Below, in pieces: positions 18,497 to 26,379 of a DNA stretch of 33,228 nt. Positions within the stretch are counted from its first letter, which is position 1. The number at the start of each line of letters is the position of its first letter. This DNA is from Promethearchaeota archaeon (GTDB lineage: Archaea; Asgardarchaeota; Lokiarchaeia; Sigyniarchaeales; SOKP01): the NCBI GenBank assembly GCA_016839915.1, contig JAEOTH010000089.1:1-33228 (forward strand). The letters run 5' to 3'. Position numbers and translations under genes: made by a program. The notes below the pieces were generated by a model, which worked only from the letters and a program-made list of their open reading frames with translations, did no database searches and was not told the DNA's origin.

Positions 18497-18814
18497 TTGC
18501 CAAAATGCCCATATTGTAAAGAAGAGCTCGAATTGAAAATCGAAATAAGCCCAGCACCTATCAATGACAAGTTTAAAAATGATCTAATAAAAGCTTACGA
18601 GAGTTTCATAGATATTCAAGCTGAGGTTGTCCCATTTGGTGGAAAGATGCTAAAAAGAATGGCAAAATTTAGTCTAAAATTTGTTGACCGATATTTAGAT
18701 CGAGTTGGAGCCATACCTCTAATATTGCACTCCTGCTCAAAATGCGATTCTGTAATAACATCCGAATCTTTGTTTGATTTAATGTCTTCACGAAGCTCAG
18801 GCTCATCATCATAA
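18497..18814 (+). CDS. Small putative zinc-ribbon protein
   Basis: 105 residues. A CPYC pair at residues 4-7 and a CSKC pair near 80-83 can form one zinc-binding ribbon, with a helical, basic stretch between them (KMLKRMAKFSLKFVDRYLDR). The C-terminus is a serine-rich tail (SSRSSGSSS). The start is TTG, five bases after GTGAT. It is divergent from the FAD oxidoreductase operon and is followed by a clear hairpin terminator, so it is a single-gene unit. The zinc-binding call follows from the cysteine pattern; the role is unknown. Confidence 0.7.
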   Translation: MPKCPYCKEELELKIEISPAPINDKFKNDLIKAYESFIDIQAEVVPFGGKMLKRMAKFSLKFVDRYLDRVGAIPLILHSCSKCDSVITSESLFDLMSSRSSGSSS

Positions 18815-18823
18815 AAAAAAAGA

Positions 18824-18859
18824 CACTTTATTTTCAATAAAGTGGAATTTTGAATTTTT
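18824..18859 (+). terminator. Hairpin plus T-tract terminator
   Basis: A perfect 9-base stem, CACTTTATT (18824-18832) with AATAAAGTG (18836-18844) around the loop TTC, is followed by a long T run after 18850. It lies ten bases after the stop of the zinc-ribbon gene. The rest of the gap up to 18960 shows no other feature. Confidence 0.75.
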
Positions 18860-18959
18860 TTTTCCTTATTTATCCCTACTGAGAATGTAAGAGTACAGAC
18901 CGCGAAATTCTATCGCATAAATATTTTTTTCTCACAGTAATTTTTTCTCATATATTGGG

Positions 18960-19964
18960 TTAAACTAAATTATTTATGATAATCTCTGAGATATCTCCGG
19001 CGTATTCTCCTGTTCTTCTAATACTTTCAATAATATACCCTATTGCAATTGATAGTTCTGCACTAATTGTCGTATCAAAAGTAATCTTTTCAGTATTCGC
19101 TATTAAATCTTTTATGGATTCTATATTTTCGTTAGCGAGCATAATACTTTTTTGAAGCCAGGCATCAAGACTTTTATCTAATAAATCTAATGATATTTTA
19201 CTTGCTTTTAAGATGTCTTTAATTAAATCTTTGTCGATCTTCTTGTAATCAATTAATATAAAATTCTTAGCTATTCTCACAGCATGGTCTCCAATACGTT
19301 CCAAGAATTTACTCATTGAATGATAATGGCTTGCTTGTTCTAAAGTTATCCCCATTTTCTGGCATAAAATAATATCTCTCAATACGACATGAGACTGACG
19401 ACCAATTAACCAGAGTAATCTGTCAACATCATTGTCTCTTTTTATAACTTCTTTTGCTAATTCTGTATCACCGGTTTCAAAGGCTCTAATTGCATCCTCA
19501 TGCATATCATGTACAAGAATATACATCCTTTTTATAGTTTTTTCAAACGGCATTTCAGTAGGATTGAGTAAATCCTTAATAGTAATGATATTGCTAGATT
19601 CCTCCACGATCTCAGGACCTATAGCAATTTGAGTAAAATTGGTAATACAATCTCTAATGAAAGGCTCAAATTTTCTGCTGGATTTTATTATAATTTTAGA
19701 AAAACCCATTATATATACTCCAATTAAGATACGAAATAAATAGTTATCATCTTTATAATCATCAACAATAATCTCCTTTATTTTAATCATTTTTTCGGTG
19801 TCAATCTGAGGTGTTATTAATAAATTACCATCTGGTTGCGAAAGAATTCCCAATGTATCGTGATTTTCAACACCATGTTTGTCTATCCATACTTTAGGTA
19901 AAGAAATGATATAACTTGAACCCCCTGTCTTTTGAACTTTCCTTGTTTCTATATGAAGTGGCAT
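18960..19964 (-). CDS. phoU: PhoU-type phosphate regulator with N-terminal AbrB-like DNA-binding domain
   Basis: 334 residues, the usual length for this archaeal type. Residues 1-50 (RKVQKTGGSSYIISLPKVW and what follows) form a swapped-hairpin SpoVT/AbrB domain. The rest is two PhoU helical bundles with the typical helix starts DTELAKEVIKRDNDVDRL and SMSKFLERIGDHAVRIAKN; the acidic D/E positions bind metal in PhoU proteins. It is expected to sense or control phosphate uptake, here probably acting on the PiT transporter three genes upstream. The ATG at 19962-19964 has only a weak TGAT-type ribosome site. Upstream lies a tandem TCTATATAT repeat that could be its own operator (inference). Confidence 0.88.
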   Translation of the reverse strand: MPLHIETRKVQKTGGSSYIISLPKVWIDKHGVENHDTLGILSQPDGNLLITPQIDTEKMIKIKEIIVDDYKDDNYLFRILIGVYIMGFSKIIIKSSRKFEPFIRDCITNFTQIAIGPEIVEESSNIITIKDLLNPTEMPFEKTIKRMYILVHDMHEDAIRAFETGDTELAKEVIKRDNDVDRLLWLIGRQSHVVLRDIILCQKMGITLEQASHYHSMSKFLERIGDHAVRIAKNFILIDYKKIDKDLIKDILKASKISLDLLDKSLDAWLQKSIMLANENIESIKDLIANTEKITFDTTISAELSIAIGYIIESIRRTGEYAGDISEIIINNLV

Positions 19965-20023
19965 GATTTAATCATTTTTTTTCTGATTATATAAAACAAA
20001 TAAACAATATATTTAAACTCTAA

Positions 20024-20041
20024 TCTATATATTCTATATAT
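20024..20041. repeat. Tandem 9-bp repeat TCTATATAT x2 upstream of phoU
   Basis: TCTATATAT occurs at 20024-20032 and 20033-20041, 60-77 bases upstream of the phoU ATG. Similar 9-bp units lie upstream of the PhoU-like/PiT genes. The surrounding 19965-20241 also contains a doubtful 37-codon frame (20102-20215, minus) and nothing else I can support. Confidence 0.5.
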
Positions 20042-20241
20042 TATCTTATTCTTCCACTAATTTTTGTATCAATCTTCAATATTAAATGTATAGATCAGAT
20101 TTTAATAGAGACTATTAGAGATTTTTAGTTTTTTTTGTTTTTTTGCATTTTGTTTTATAAGAATAATCGATTCTTCTCTCGCTTTTAATAAAGATCTTTC
20201 CTTAATTCCAGCCATTTCTTTTGAAGGTAAGATTTTTTCTT

Positions 20242-20730
20242 TTAATATTTTTTATATAGTAAATACTCCTCCTTTCTGCTGATAAATGGATCTACTTTTT
20301 CTTCATGAATGAAATCTTCGATAGTGGTATTTTTTCCGTTGCAATTACCTTCCGTAAGATCAAATCGATAGTCCTGATACACTAAAAAGCAATGTACTAT
20401 TGGGACATAAGGGAGGTTATATTTTTTTAAAATTTCATTTGTCCCCGTCGAGATTTCCTCATTAAGTTTATAAATACCTACATGCTTGTAAAGTGGTACA
20501 TTAAGTTCTTTAGCGAGACCTGCGATTACGGCATGTTTAGATGTACAAGAACCTTTATTCTCTTTAAAAAAGATTAATTTATCATCATAATTCGTATTAT
20601 AACCATATTCAATATTATGTACATAATCGCAAGCCTCCTTGAAGGATATTATTCCTAGCTCTATAAATTTTTTTGACATTTCTCCTGCAGATTTAATCTC
20701 AGCGTCTGGGATTTTGTTATATGAATCCAT
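20242..20730 (-). CDS. Transglutaminase-like (papain-fold) protein
   Basis: 162 residues. The catalytic triad order of the transglutaminase-like superfamily is visible: cysteine in GSCTSKHAVIAGLAKEL (about 62), histidine in IVHCFLVYQDYRF (about 113) and aspartate in FDLTEG (about 123). The protein is compact, without signal peptide or membrane segment, so it is probably cytoplasmic; members act as proteases or amide-modifying enzymes. The start ATG at 20728-20730 has no clear ribosome site. It sits within the phosphate block, between the DUF47 and phoU genes, which is unusual. An upstream direct repeat TGACTATATCAAA x2 may be its regulatory site. The fold is likely; the substrate is unknown. 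Confidence 0.75.
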   Translation of the reverse strand: MDSYNKIPDAEIKSAGEMSKKFIELGIISFKEACDYVHNIEYGYNTNYDDKLIFFKENKGSCTSKHAVIAGLAKELNVPLYKHVGIYKLNEEISTGTNEILKKYNLPYVPIVHCFLVYQDYRFDLTEGNCNGKNTTIEDFIHEEKVDPFISRKEEYLLYKKY

Positions 20731-20799
20731 ATGAATATTCTTAGAAAATTCAATTATAAATTTAATCTACATCTTTTAAATCCCAATCGAATTATCAAA

Positions 20800-20826
20800 T
20801 GACTATATCAAATTGACTATATCAAA
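20800..20826. repeat. Direct repeat TGACTATATCAAA x2 upstream of the transglutaminase-like gene
   Basis: Identical 13-base units at 20800-20812 and 20814-20826 (14-base period), 70-96 bases upstream of the ATG at 20730. Each contains CTATAT, the core also repeated upstream of phoU and of the PiT operon. The rest of 20731-20972 shows nothing else. Confidence 0.6.
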
Positions 20827-20972
20827 ATAAAACCGTATAATTTAGATTTAGTAAATCATGTGCTTTACCATTGACGAAATTTTATCCTTTCTTTGCTAAA
20901 ATTAATATTGCTTGATAAAGATCTCCAAATTGTTATCATCTTAGATAACGTTAACGTTTTAACCTTTTGAAT

Positions 20973-21656
20973 TTAGATACCCTTCTCGCTAGTCAAAAGA
21001 ACTAAAATATAATCTGCAACACCCTCAATTGAATCGGAAATTGCCTCAAGAATATCGAAAATATTGCCTACGGTAAAGATAGTGAAAAAATTAACGTCAT
21101 AGTGAGTTTCTTGAAGACTTTTTCTCAATTGAATATTCATTAGATCAACTTTATGTTCAAGGTCATTTATTTGTGTAGCTATCTCTTTAACATTTTTCCT
21201 ATCTTCAACAAGATCCATAACAATTTTATCTAAGAATTGACCACAATCTACAGTAGTTTTCATAATCTGGCTAATCAAATCTATGGTTTTTTCACTACTT
21301 TGTTCCCAAAATTTAACTGGTATTGTAGCGATTCGCCGAGCAACTCCAGTACAACAGTTAGCTACATCATCCATTCTCTTAACTAAATGAGAAAGATTCT
21401 GTCTAATACTAGGATCTAATTCTCCTCTAGAAATATCTTGCTGTATTTTTCTTCTTAAATTATCTGCTTCTCTTTCTAAAACATCAACATTATGAAAAAT
21501 GCCATATGATTTATCAAGATTTTTTTCTTTTAGAAGCATTTGCAATCCAGTGTCTAACTCCCTTACACATTCTTGTACTTTTTGGGCGTGCTCTATAGTC
21601 TGTTCTAAAGCATTTAAAGCAGTTTCTCTTTTCAAATATTCAATTAAAGATCCTAT
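20973..21656 (-). CDS. DUF47 (PhoU-like) phosphate transport accessory protein
   Basis: All-helical, 220-227 residues, typical DUF47 length. Family features include the early ALEQTIEHAQKVQECV helix, DVLEREADNLRRKIQQDI and LEHKVDLMNIQLRKSL, with E-x3-D pairs as in PhoU metal sites, and VGNIFDILEAISDSIEGVAD near the end. DUF47 proteins sit beside PiT transporters and are thought to modulate them. The TTG at 21633-21635 would give a product lacking the usual extra N-terminal turn. Seven codons upstream, an in-frame ATA (21654-21656) is five bases after GGTGA and gives (M)GSLIEYLKRE; I chose it, though it needs a non-standard start. It follows the PiT gene by 76 bases on the same strand. Confidence 0.85.
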   Translation of the reverse strand: MGSLIEYLKRETALNALEQTIEHAQKVQECVRELDTGLQMLLKEKNLDKSYGIFHNVDVLEREADNLRRKIQQDISRGELDPSIRQNLSHLVKRMDDVANCCTGVARRIATIPVKFWEQSSEKTIDLISQIMKTTVDCGQFLDKIVMDLVEDRKNVKEIATQINDLEHKVDLMNIQLRKSLQETHYDVNFFTIFTVGNIFDILEAISDSIEGVADYILVLLTSEKGI

Positions 21657-21732
21657 TCAAATCACCTTTAGTTTTCAATCATTATAACCTCTTTATAATT
21701 ATATATATTTTACATTTATTTTTAATAATATA

Positions 21733-22770
21733 TCATGATAATCCAAATGAACTTAACCCAAAATAAATAAAACCTGCTAAAACCCCAGCTATTGGAAAGG
21801 TAAGCACCCAATAGAGTCCCATCTTACCTAATCCTTTATAATCCACTTCTTTTTTTTGGGCAAGGCTCATACCAATTATACAGAAAACAATCACATGGCT
21901 ATGTGAAATTGGAAGAGCGAATAGTGTGGCGATCATTAAAATAAGTGCAGAACTTATCTGTATAATAAACCCTTCACTAGGGCGTGTATCGATCATATGA
22001 GATGCTAGATTTCTGATAACATATCGGGCAGCAAAGTAAATACCTAGAAATGTAAATATTCCACAGAAAACTGCAAAAATAAGGTATTGACTACTGGATA
22101 TAGAATTGTTTTGCCTAAGACCTAAAAGGATACCTAAAGCTTCTCCTGAGTTAGCTCCGACCCAAAGTTCTGCAAATATAACAGCAATTAATAAGAGCCA
22201 TTTAAAAGTTTTCTCAGATTTTTCAATCTGATTTAAACCCTTTAGCCGAGATAATATAAATTTAGCACTTATTTTAAAAAGAACGTATGTTATTAATAAA
22301 CCTGATAATGGAGATATAAACCAACTTAACACTACATCTCTTAGTTTTTCATAATTAAATGCAGTATTAAGATCTACCCCTCCTTGAAAGATAGCATAAA
22401 CTATAACAACACCTACAATGCTCCCAATTAATGAGTGAGTACTGCTCAAAGGAATACCAGCAAAACTGCCTATCACAAGCCAGATAATACTACTTATCAA
22501 TACTGCTAAAAGCATATAATTAGTATATTGTTCTTCTAAGCCTTCACCTAAAAGGCTTTTACCTACTGTTTCTGGGACAAACCCTCCGCTAAAAAGTATC
22601 ATACCAGAACCTATTGCGATTCCACCTAATATTAGTGCAATTTTAAATTTTAAAACACCAGCGCCAACTATAGAAGCAAGAGTTTCATCATTCGCGCCAA
22701 TACTAAAGGCTAAACCAATAGCCATAGCTACTAAGACTATAACTAAGATTATAGTTAATTCTTCAGCCAT
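21733..22770 (-). CDS. pit: PiT-family inorganic phosphate transporter
   Basis: 345 residues with about 10 membrane segments. PiT signatures occur in both halves: FSIGANDETLASIVG near residue 22 and GIPLSSTHSLIGSIVG near 105, then GANSGEALG near 208 and the inverted-repeat counterpart LPISHSHVIVFCIIGMSLAQ near 285. These proteins import phosphate (or metal-phosphate) with cations. The ATG at 22768-22770 is six bases after AGGA. It starts 24 bases after the diverged PhoU-like gene and is followed by the DUF47 gene, so transporter and two helical accessories form one unit. Confidence 0.9.
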   Translation of the reverse strand: MAEELTIILVIVLVAMAIGLAFSIGANDETLASIVGAGVLKFKIALILGGIAIGSGMILFSGGFVPETVGKSLLGEGLEEQYTNYMLLAVLISSIIWLVIGSFAGIPLSSTHSLIGSIVGVVIVYAIFQGGVDLNTAFNYEKLRDVVLSWFISPLSGLLITYVLFKISAKFILSRLKGLNQIEKSEKTFKWLLLIAVIFAELWVGANSGEALGILLGLRQNNSISSSQYLIFAVFCGIFTFLGIYFAARYVIRNLASHMIDTRPSEGFIIQISSALILMIATLFALPISHSHVIVFCIIGMSLAQKKEVDYKGLGKMGLYWVLTFPIAGVLAGFIYFGLSSFGLS

Positions 22771-22793
22771 ATTTATTCCTGACTTTATATTTT

Positions 22794-23456
22794 TTAATCA
22801 AAGATAAGGTATTTGGTCGCAAGAAACTGAATATATTCAGAGAAATTTTTAATATGATCAGCCAACATCATTATATCTTCAATTAATTCTTTCAAATATA
22901 TGAAAGTTCGAGATAAGTAGTCCATATCATAATTATATAAACGATTTAATAATTGCCATTCCTCGTTTCTCATTTTTCTTCGTTCGTCTTTTATTTCTTC
23001 ACATATGTCGTGAGCTCTGCTAAGATCAGAACCAATTGATTTCACTGCATTCGATAAATTGTTAGAAATTATCTTTAACATTTTAAGGATACTTAAAATG
23101 TGAGATTTAAATTGCTCATCCGGGAAAACTGCTTTATAAAGAAGCATTTTATTTGCTAAAAATTCTCCAATATTTTTTATATCATTTATTTTAGTGAATA
23201 ACTTCAATCGATCAGCTTTAGAGAACATTAATTTTGATTTGAATATTTTAGATTCAAACTTTTTTTTAATCTGAACCTCAGTATTAGTATCTATAACATA
23301 ATTCATATTAGTATTAAATTTATCAAAATCCTCTTGAACAAGAAATTCAATCCCTTCTATTAACTTTAGATTTTGTTCATTAATGTTATCCATAAATAAC
23401 TGAGTTAATTCATCAATACTTAGCTTTTTTAATTCCGTATCCTCAACCTTTTTCAT
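22794..23456 (-). CDS. Diverged PhoU/DUF47-like helical protein
   Basis: 220 residues, all-alpha, highly charged, with no membrane segment. It has the same length as the DUF47 protein on the other side of the transporter gene and the same periodic helix pattern (IKDERRKMRNEEWQLLNRL, IEDIMMLADHIKNFSEYI), ending in a helix that resembles DUF47 C-termini, but the acidic metal-site pattern is weak. I infer a distant paralogue acting on the same transporter. It is the first gene before pit, 24 bases apart. The ATG at 23454-23456 is preceded by GGAATTTT. A structure prediction is needed to confirm the family. Confidence 0.6.
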   Translation of the reverse strand: MKKVEDTELKKLSIDELTQLFMDNINEQNLKLIEGIEFLVQEDFDKFNTNMNYVIDTNTEVQIKKKFESKIFKSKLMFSKADRLKLFTKINDIKNIGEFLANKMLLYKAVFPDEQFKSHILSILKMLKIISNNLSNAVKSIGSDLSRAHDICEEIKDERRKMRNEEWQLLNRLYNYDMDYLSRTFIYLKELIEDIMMLADHIKNFSEYIQFLATKYLIFD

Positions 23457-23480
23457 TTTCTTTAAAATTCCATTTTATCT

Positions 23481-23521
23481 TCTATATGCTTTAATATATT
23501 TTCTATTAAATTTCTATATAT
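23481..23521 (-). promoter_or_regulatory. TCTATAT sites in the promoter region of the PhoU-like/pit genes
   Basis: TCTATATGC (23481-23489) and TCTATATAT (23513-23521) lie 25-65 bases upstream of the ATG at 23456, with TTTAATATATT between them as a possible TATA box. They match the units repeated at 20024-20041 and 23625-23651. Confidence 0.35.
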
Positions 23522-23624
23522 TGTTTTATTTTATTGTTGATTTATTAATCTCTAAATATCAATGCAGGATTTAAATCAAACTTATATTTAAGATTAAATA
23601 GTTAGAAGTAATTTGAATAGTTAT

Positions 23625-23651
23625 ACTATATATACTATATATCCTATATAG
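23625..23651. repeat. Three tandem 9-bp units ACTATATAT / ACTATATAT / CCTATATAG
   Basis: Adjacent units at 23625-23633, 23634-23642 and 23643-23651, between the phosphodiesterase gene and the PhoU-like/pit operon, 170 bases upstream of the operon start. A 9-base period is close to one helical turn. Possible operator array; AT-rich drift cannot be excluded. Confidence 0.6.
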
Positions 23652-23675
23652 AGTCAAATAGCTTGAAATCGTTTA

Positions 23676-25250
23676 TTATAATAAACTTTCACCAATTACA
23701 CTTTTATGCGGTCTTTTTCCTATAAGCTTTAATAAAGTTGGAACTATATCAGTGATTTTACAGACTTTGATTTGCTTTTTAGGAATTTCTAAAGAGCCCC
23801 CAATAATTAATGGAACAGCCATGCATTTTCGCAAGCCAAGATCATGATCATAAAGATTTTTGCTTTTTTGCTTTCCATGATGTATGCCAAATTTTATAGA
23901 TTCATTGTTACTCAGGATAACATCAGCACTTCTCGGATTTTTAAAGTGGCGTGGTATCAAATCGGGATGCAGTGGATAATCCAGATGGTATGTAGCTTCT
24001 AACCATTCTTGAATCGAGTGGAATTTATTATCTAATATTTTATTTGCTAAATTATCATTAATAAAACCGAATATATCGACATCGTCATTATCTAAAATAT
24101 AGCGTGTCTTATAATCCATACCTGTTCCTTCATACTCAATTCTTCCCGTTATTATTTTTCCTGTATCTTCAATTTTCCTTTTAAGATGGATTATCCCTTT
24201 ATTGTGGGTGTTATTATCATCTTTATAAAACATTAATCGGCTACCATCTATTTTGAATAAATCTTTTAACAAATTTACTCGATTGGGACCATATCGCTCA
24301 AGTTCTTTGATGGTAGGATGACACCAACTATTTTTAAAATTGTTAGTATTAGAACCTTTAAAGTAGAAAAATCCTACACTGGCATAATAAGCAAGATCCA
24401 CATTTCCTCTTATCTTTTTAAGGGGGTGATAATTTACTAAACATTTTTGTCTTAAAAAGGGAGCTATATTTCCAACCTTTTCCGCTTTATAATTTCCATG
24501 ATCTGAAGTGATTGCAATAGCAGTGTCATTTAAATAACCCAATCTCTCTAAATTATCAATTAACACCCCAATAACTTTATCAATGTGAAGTAAATTTAAT
24601 TTATATATATGTGAGTCAAAGCCAAATTTATGCATTAAAAGATCTGATGACATAAACCATAATAATGAAGCAATAGGGGGATCTGAATCATCAAAAAATT
24701 TCTTAGGTCTTTCAAAAACCTTAATTAACTTTTGAACAATAACAGAATTAGATCGAACCATCCTCTTTCTAACACTGGGAAAATATTTTAAAAATAAGTA
24801 AAACATAGCAAGTTGTGTTTTTCTCTCTGGAAAAATATAATCGGCTCCTCTATTAATAAACTGAGCTATACTGGCTGTATTTCCATCTCCAGCCATTTCA
24901 AGAATCGTCCTACAATTATTACCCATATCTTCATTGATATTATAAATTTGTAGGTTTTTAGATGCATATTCTCTTAATATTGGTGGTGTTACATCACGAT
25001 CCATCCAATTCAATAAAGGTACACCATGGCTTAATTCTTTTTTATAATTTCCTGTATAAGTTCCTGTAAGTAGAGATACTTGAGTAGGGTATGTAATAGG
25101 AGGAAAATCAGTTATACAATTTTCAGAATAAATTCCGTTTCCCATCAACTTCTTGAGATTAGGAAGTAATCCTCTTCTTATGAAATTAAAGAAATCTTCA
25201 GATTTAACATCGTCGATAATGCACACAATTATTCTATTGACTTTATTTAT
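23676..25250 (-). CDS. Alkaline-phosphatase-superfamily phosphodiesterase/phosphatase
   Basis: About 524 residues. The fold's metal sites are visible: an Asp pair at the end of the first strand (IIVCIIDDV), the nucleophile region FPPITYPTQVSLLTG with its conserved threonine, SDHGNYKAEK with Asp-His, and HHGKQKSKNLYDHDLGLRK near the end. This resembles nucleotide pyrophosphatase/type I phosphodiesterases. No signal peptide is seen, so it is probably cytoplasmic. The only standard start in frame, GTG at 25224-25226, would cut into the first strand. Eight codons upstream, ATA (25248-25250) is six bases after GGTGA and restores the strand as (M)NKVNRIIVCIIDD; the next upstream in-frame codon of note is a TGA. 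It lies upstream of the phosphate transporter genes, fitting phosphate scavenging from organic esters (inference). Confidence 0.8.
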   Translation of the reverse strand: MNKVNRIIVCIIDDVKSEDFFNFIRRGLLPNLKKLMGNGIYSENCITDFPPITYPTQVSLLTGTYTGNYKKELSHGVPLLNWMDRDVTPPILREYASKNLQIYNINEDMGNNCRTILEMAGDGNTASIAQFINRGADYIFPERKTQLAMFYLFLKYFPSVRKRMVRSNSVIVQKLIKVFERPKKFFDDSDPPIASLLWFMSSDLLMHKFGFDSHIYKLNLLHIDKVIGVLIDNLERLGYLNDTAIAITSDHGNYKAEKVGNIAPFLRQKCLVNYHPLKKIRGNVDLAYYASVGFFYFKGSNTNNFKNSWCHPTIKELERYGPNRVNLLKDLFKIDGSRLMFYKDDNNTHNKGIIHLKRKIEDTGKIITGRIEYEGTGMDYKTRYILDNDDVDIFGFINDNLANKILDNKFHSIQEWLEATYHLDYPLHPDLIPRHFKNPRSADVILSNNESIKFGIHHGKQKSKNLYDHDLGLRKCMAVPLIIGGSLEIPKKQIKVCKITDIVPTLLKLIGKRPHKSVIGESLL

Positions 25251-25382
25251 TAAAATTCACCACTACTTAATCAATTTAAATTCAGAAATTCTTCGATACT
25301 AATAAATGAATTTATTGAATTACATCATTTTATAACGATATAAGAAAATTAAGAAGAAATATAAATAATAATAATTTAAAAT

Positions 25383-25402
25383 ATCTCTTTTAAATAAGAG
25401 AT
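25383..25402. promoter_or_regulatory. Palindromic site upstream of the phosphodiesterase gene
   Basis: ATCTCTT (25383-25389) and AAGAGAT (25396-25402) are perfectly complementary across TTAAAT. No T tract follows on either side, so an operator is more likely than a terminator. It lies 133 bases upstream of the phosphodiesterase start, in a gap (25251-25500) with no gene. Confidence 0.4.
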
Positions 25403-25500
25403 GAAAACAAATATATGGTTATATTAAAGTTGAATTCCCTCAAACTAGCTCCCAAAACTTAAGAGAGAAAATAAATTTGTAAAAAGTCAATCATCATAAA

Positions 25501-25571
25501 GCCCCCGGGGGGATTTGAACCCCCGACCTTCCGATTACAAGTCGAATGCTATACCGCTAAGCTACGGAGGC
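25501..25571 (-). tRNA. tRNA-Thr (anticodon UGU)
   Basis: 71 bases folding into a complete cloverleaf: acceptor GCCTCCG/CGGGGGC, anticodon stem TTCGA/TCGGA with loop CTTGTAA (anticodon TGT, reading ACA), and T arm GGGGG-TTCAAAT-CCCCC. CCA is not encoded and there is no intron. TTTATAGA about 42-49 bases upstream (25612-25620) may be its TATA box. Confidence 0.97.
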
Positions 25572-25726
25572 TTGTTTAATTTTTTTTTTTCTCAATAATA
25601 TTTCTAAAATTCTATAAATTTTTAATTTTGTGGTTTTAGACGCCTTAAAAAATCAATGGAAATTATTATAAGTTTAACTTACTTTTTGTTAAACAATTAC
25701 TATATTATTGATTGGATATATTATCT

Positions 25727-26065
25727 ATGTTTACAAAAGAAGAAGTTACTAAATTGGCTTTTAAGATATACAAGGAAGGAGATCCGCTGGAGAAGTCAAT
25801 ATGGCGCCTAGCAGAGCTTTGCGTGGTGATCAACAAAAATATTAAAAATGGTTATGATATTAAACCCTTAGAAACCGATAATTTGGTATTATTGATAAGA
25901 GAAAATGTAGATGGCCAATTACTTAAACCCTCTGAAGATGAAATTAGAGACGTCGCAGAAATTATTTATCATGAAAATCCGTCAAGAAGTCAACTTGATT
26001 GGTATATAGCTGAAAAACAGCTTCTTTTAAAAGAATTAAAGAATATAATTAATAATAACAGATAG
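25727..26065 (+). CDS. Small protein with two copies of a helical repeat
   Basis: 112 residues from the ATG at 25727; a TTG five codons earlier (25712) is an alternative, and neither has a strong ribosome site (GGATA is eight bases before the ATG). The protein contains two related segments: EEVTKLAFKIYKEGDPLEKS with W..AE, and DEIRDVAEIIYHENPSRSQL with W..AE. The pattern (helix, IY.E, P, W, AE) recalls DUF2934-like motifs found in short bacterial proteins, but this is resemblance only. No cysteine or membrane segment. It stands alone between the tRNA and a decayed gene. Confidence 0.65.
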   Translation: MFTKEEVTKLAFKIYKEGDPLEKSIWRLAELCVVINKNIKNGYDIKPLETDNLVLLIRENVDGQLLKPSEDEIRDVAEIIYHENPSRSQLDWYIAEKQLLLKELKNIINNNR

Positions 26066-26186
26066 TTTTAATATTTTCTATTAGTATAATTAACAAGTTT
26101 GATAAAAAGCCTTTTTTATTCTATTTCTTGATTTGTGATCTTAAACCTTAAAGTATAAGTGAGATATTTTTGATGTAATGGTAACA

Positions 26187-26363
26187 ATGTGAGAAAAAAA
26201 AATCCATGACGTATGTATAGTTGGTGCCGGACCGGGAGGTTCAACATGTGCCTATTATTTAGCGTAAAAAGGGCTAAATTTTTTCCTTCCAAAACTTGCT
26301 TTACATTTAGCTTTTGAGGCTCTAAGGTTGAAACGCAAGTTCAAGAAAGAGAAAATAAATTAA
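26187..26363 (+). pseudogene. Remnant of an FAD-dependent (geranylgeranyl-reductase-like) oxidoreductase
   Basis: One frame reads ATG, TGA, then EKKIHDVCIVGAGPGGSTCAY, a classic FAD-binding N-terminus, a TAA at 26265-26267, KGLNFF, and then a C-terminal-looking basic tail (LALHLAFEALRLKRKFKKEK) ending in TAA at 26361. Two in-frame stops and the loss of some 350 residues between the FAD loop and the tail show a gene that has decayed by internal deletion. The GAGPGGSTCAYYLA pattern is closest to geranylgeranyl/digeranylgeranylglycerophospholipid reductases, which saturate archaeal lipid chains; that family call rests on about 20 residues. The nearby gaps 26066-26186 and 26364-26379 hold nothing else. 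Confidence 0.75.
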
Positions 26364-26379
26364 ATATGGGCAATTAAAC

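Noticed and set aside
20102-20215. 37-codon minus-strand frame starting at 20215
   Set aside because: Very short, lysine-rich, with no Shine-Dalgarno site; could be chance in AT-rich sequence. Not listed as a gene.
25383-25402. Hairpin at 25383 as a terminator of a leftward or rightward gene
   Set aside because: No gene ends next to it and no T tract follows the stem, so it is better read as a possible operator.
26187-26363. Selenocysteine or stop readthrough at the TGA/TAA in the FAD fragment
   Set aside because: The enzyme's middle is missing as well, so decay explains the stops better than recoding; no SECIS-like hairpin was seen.
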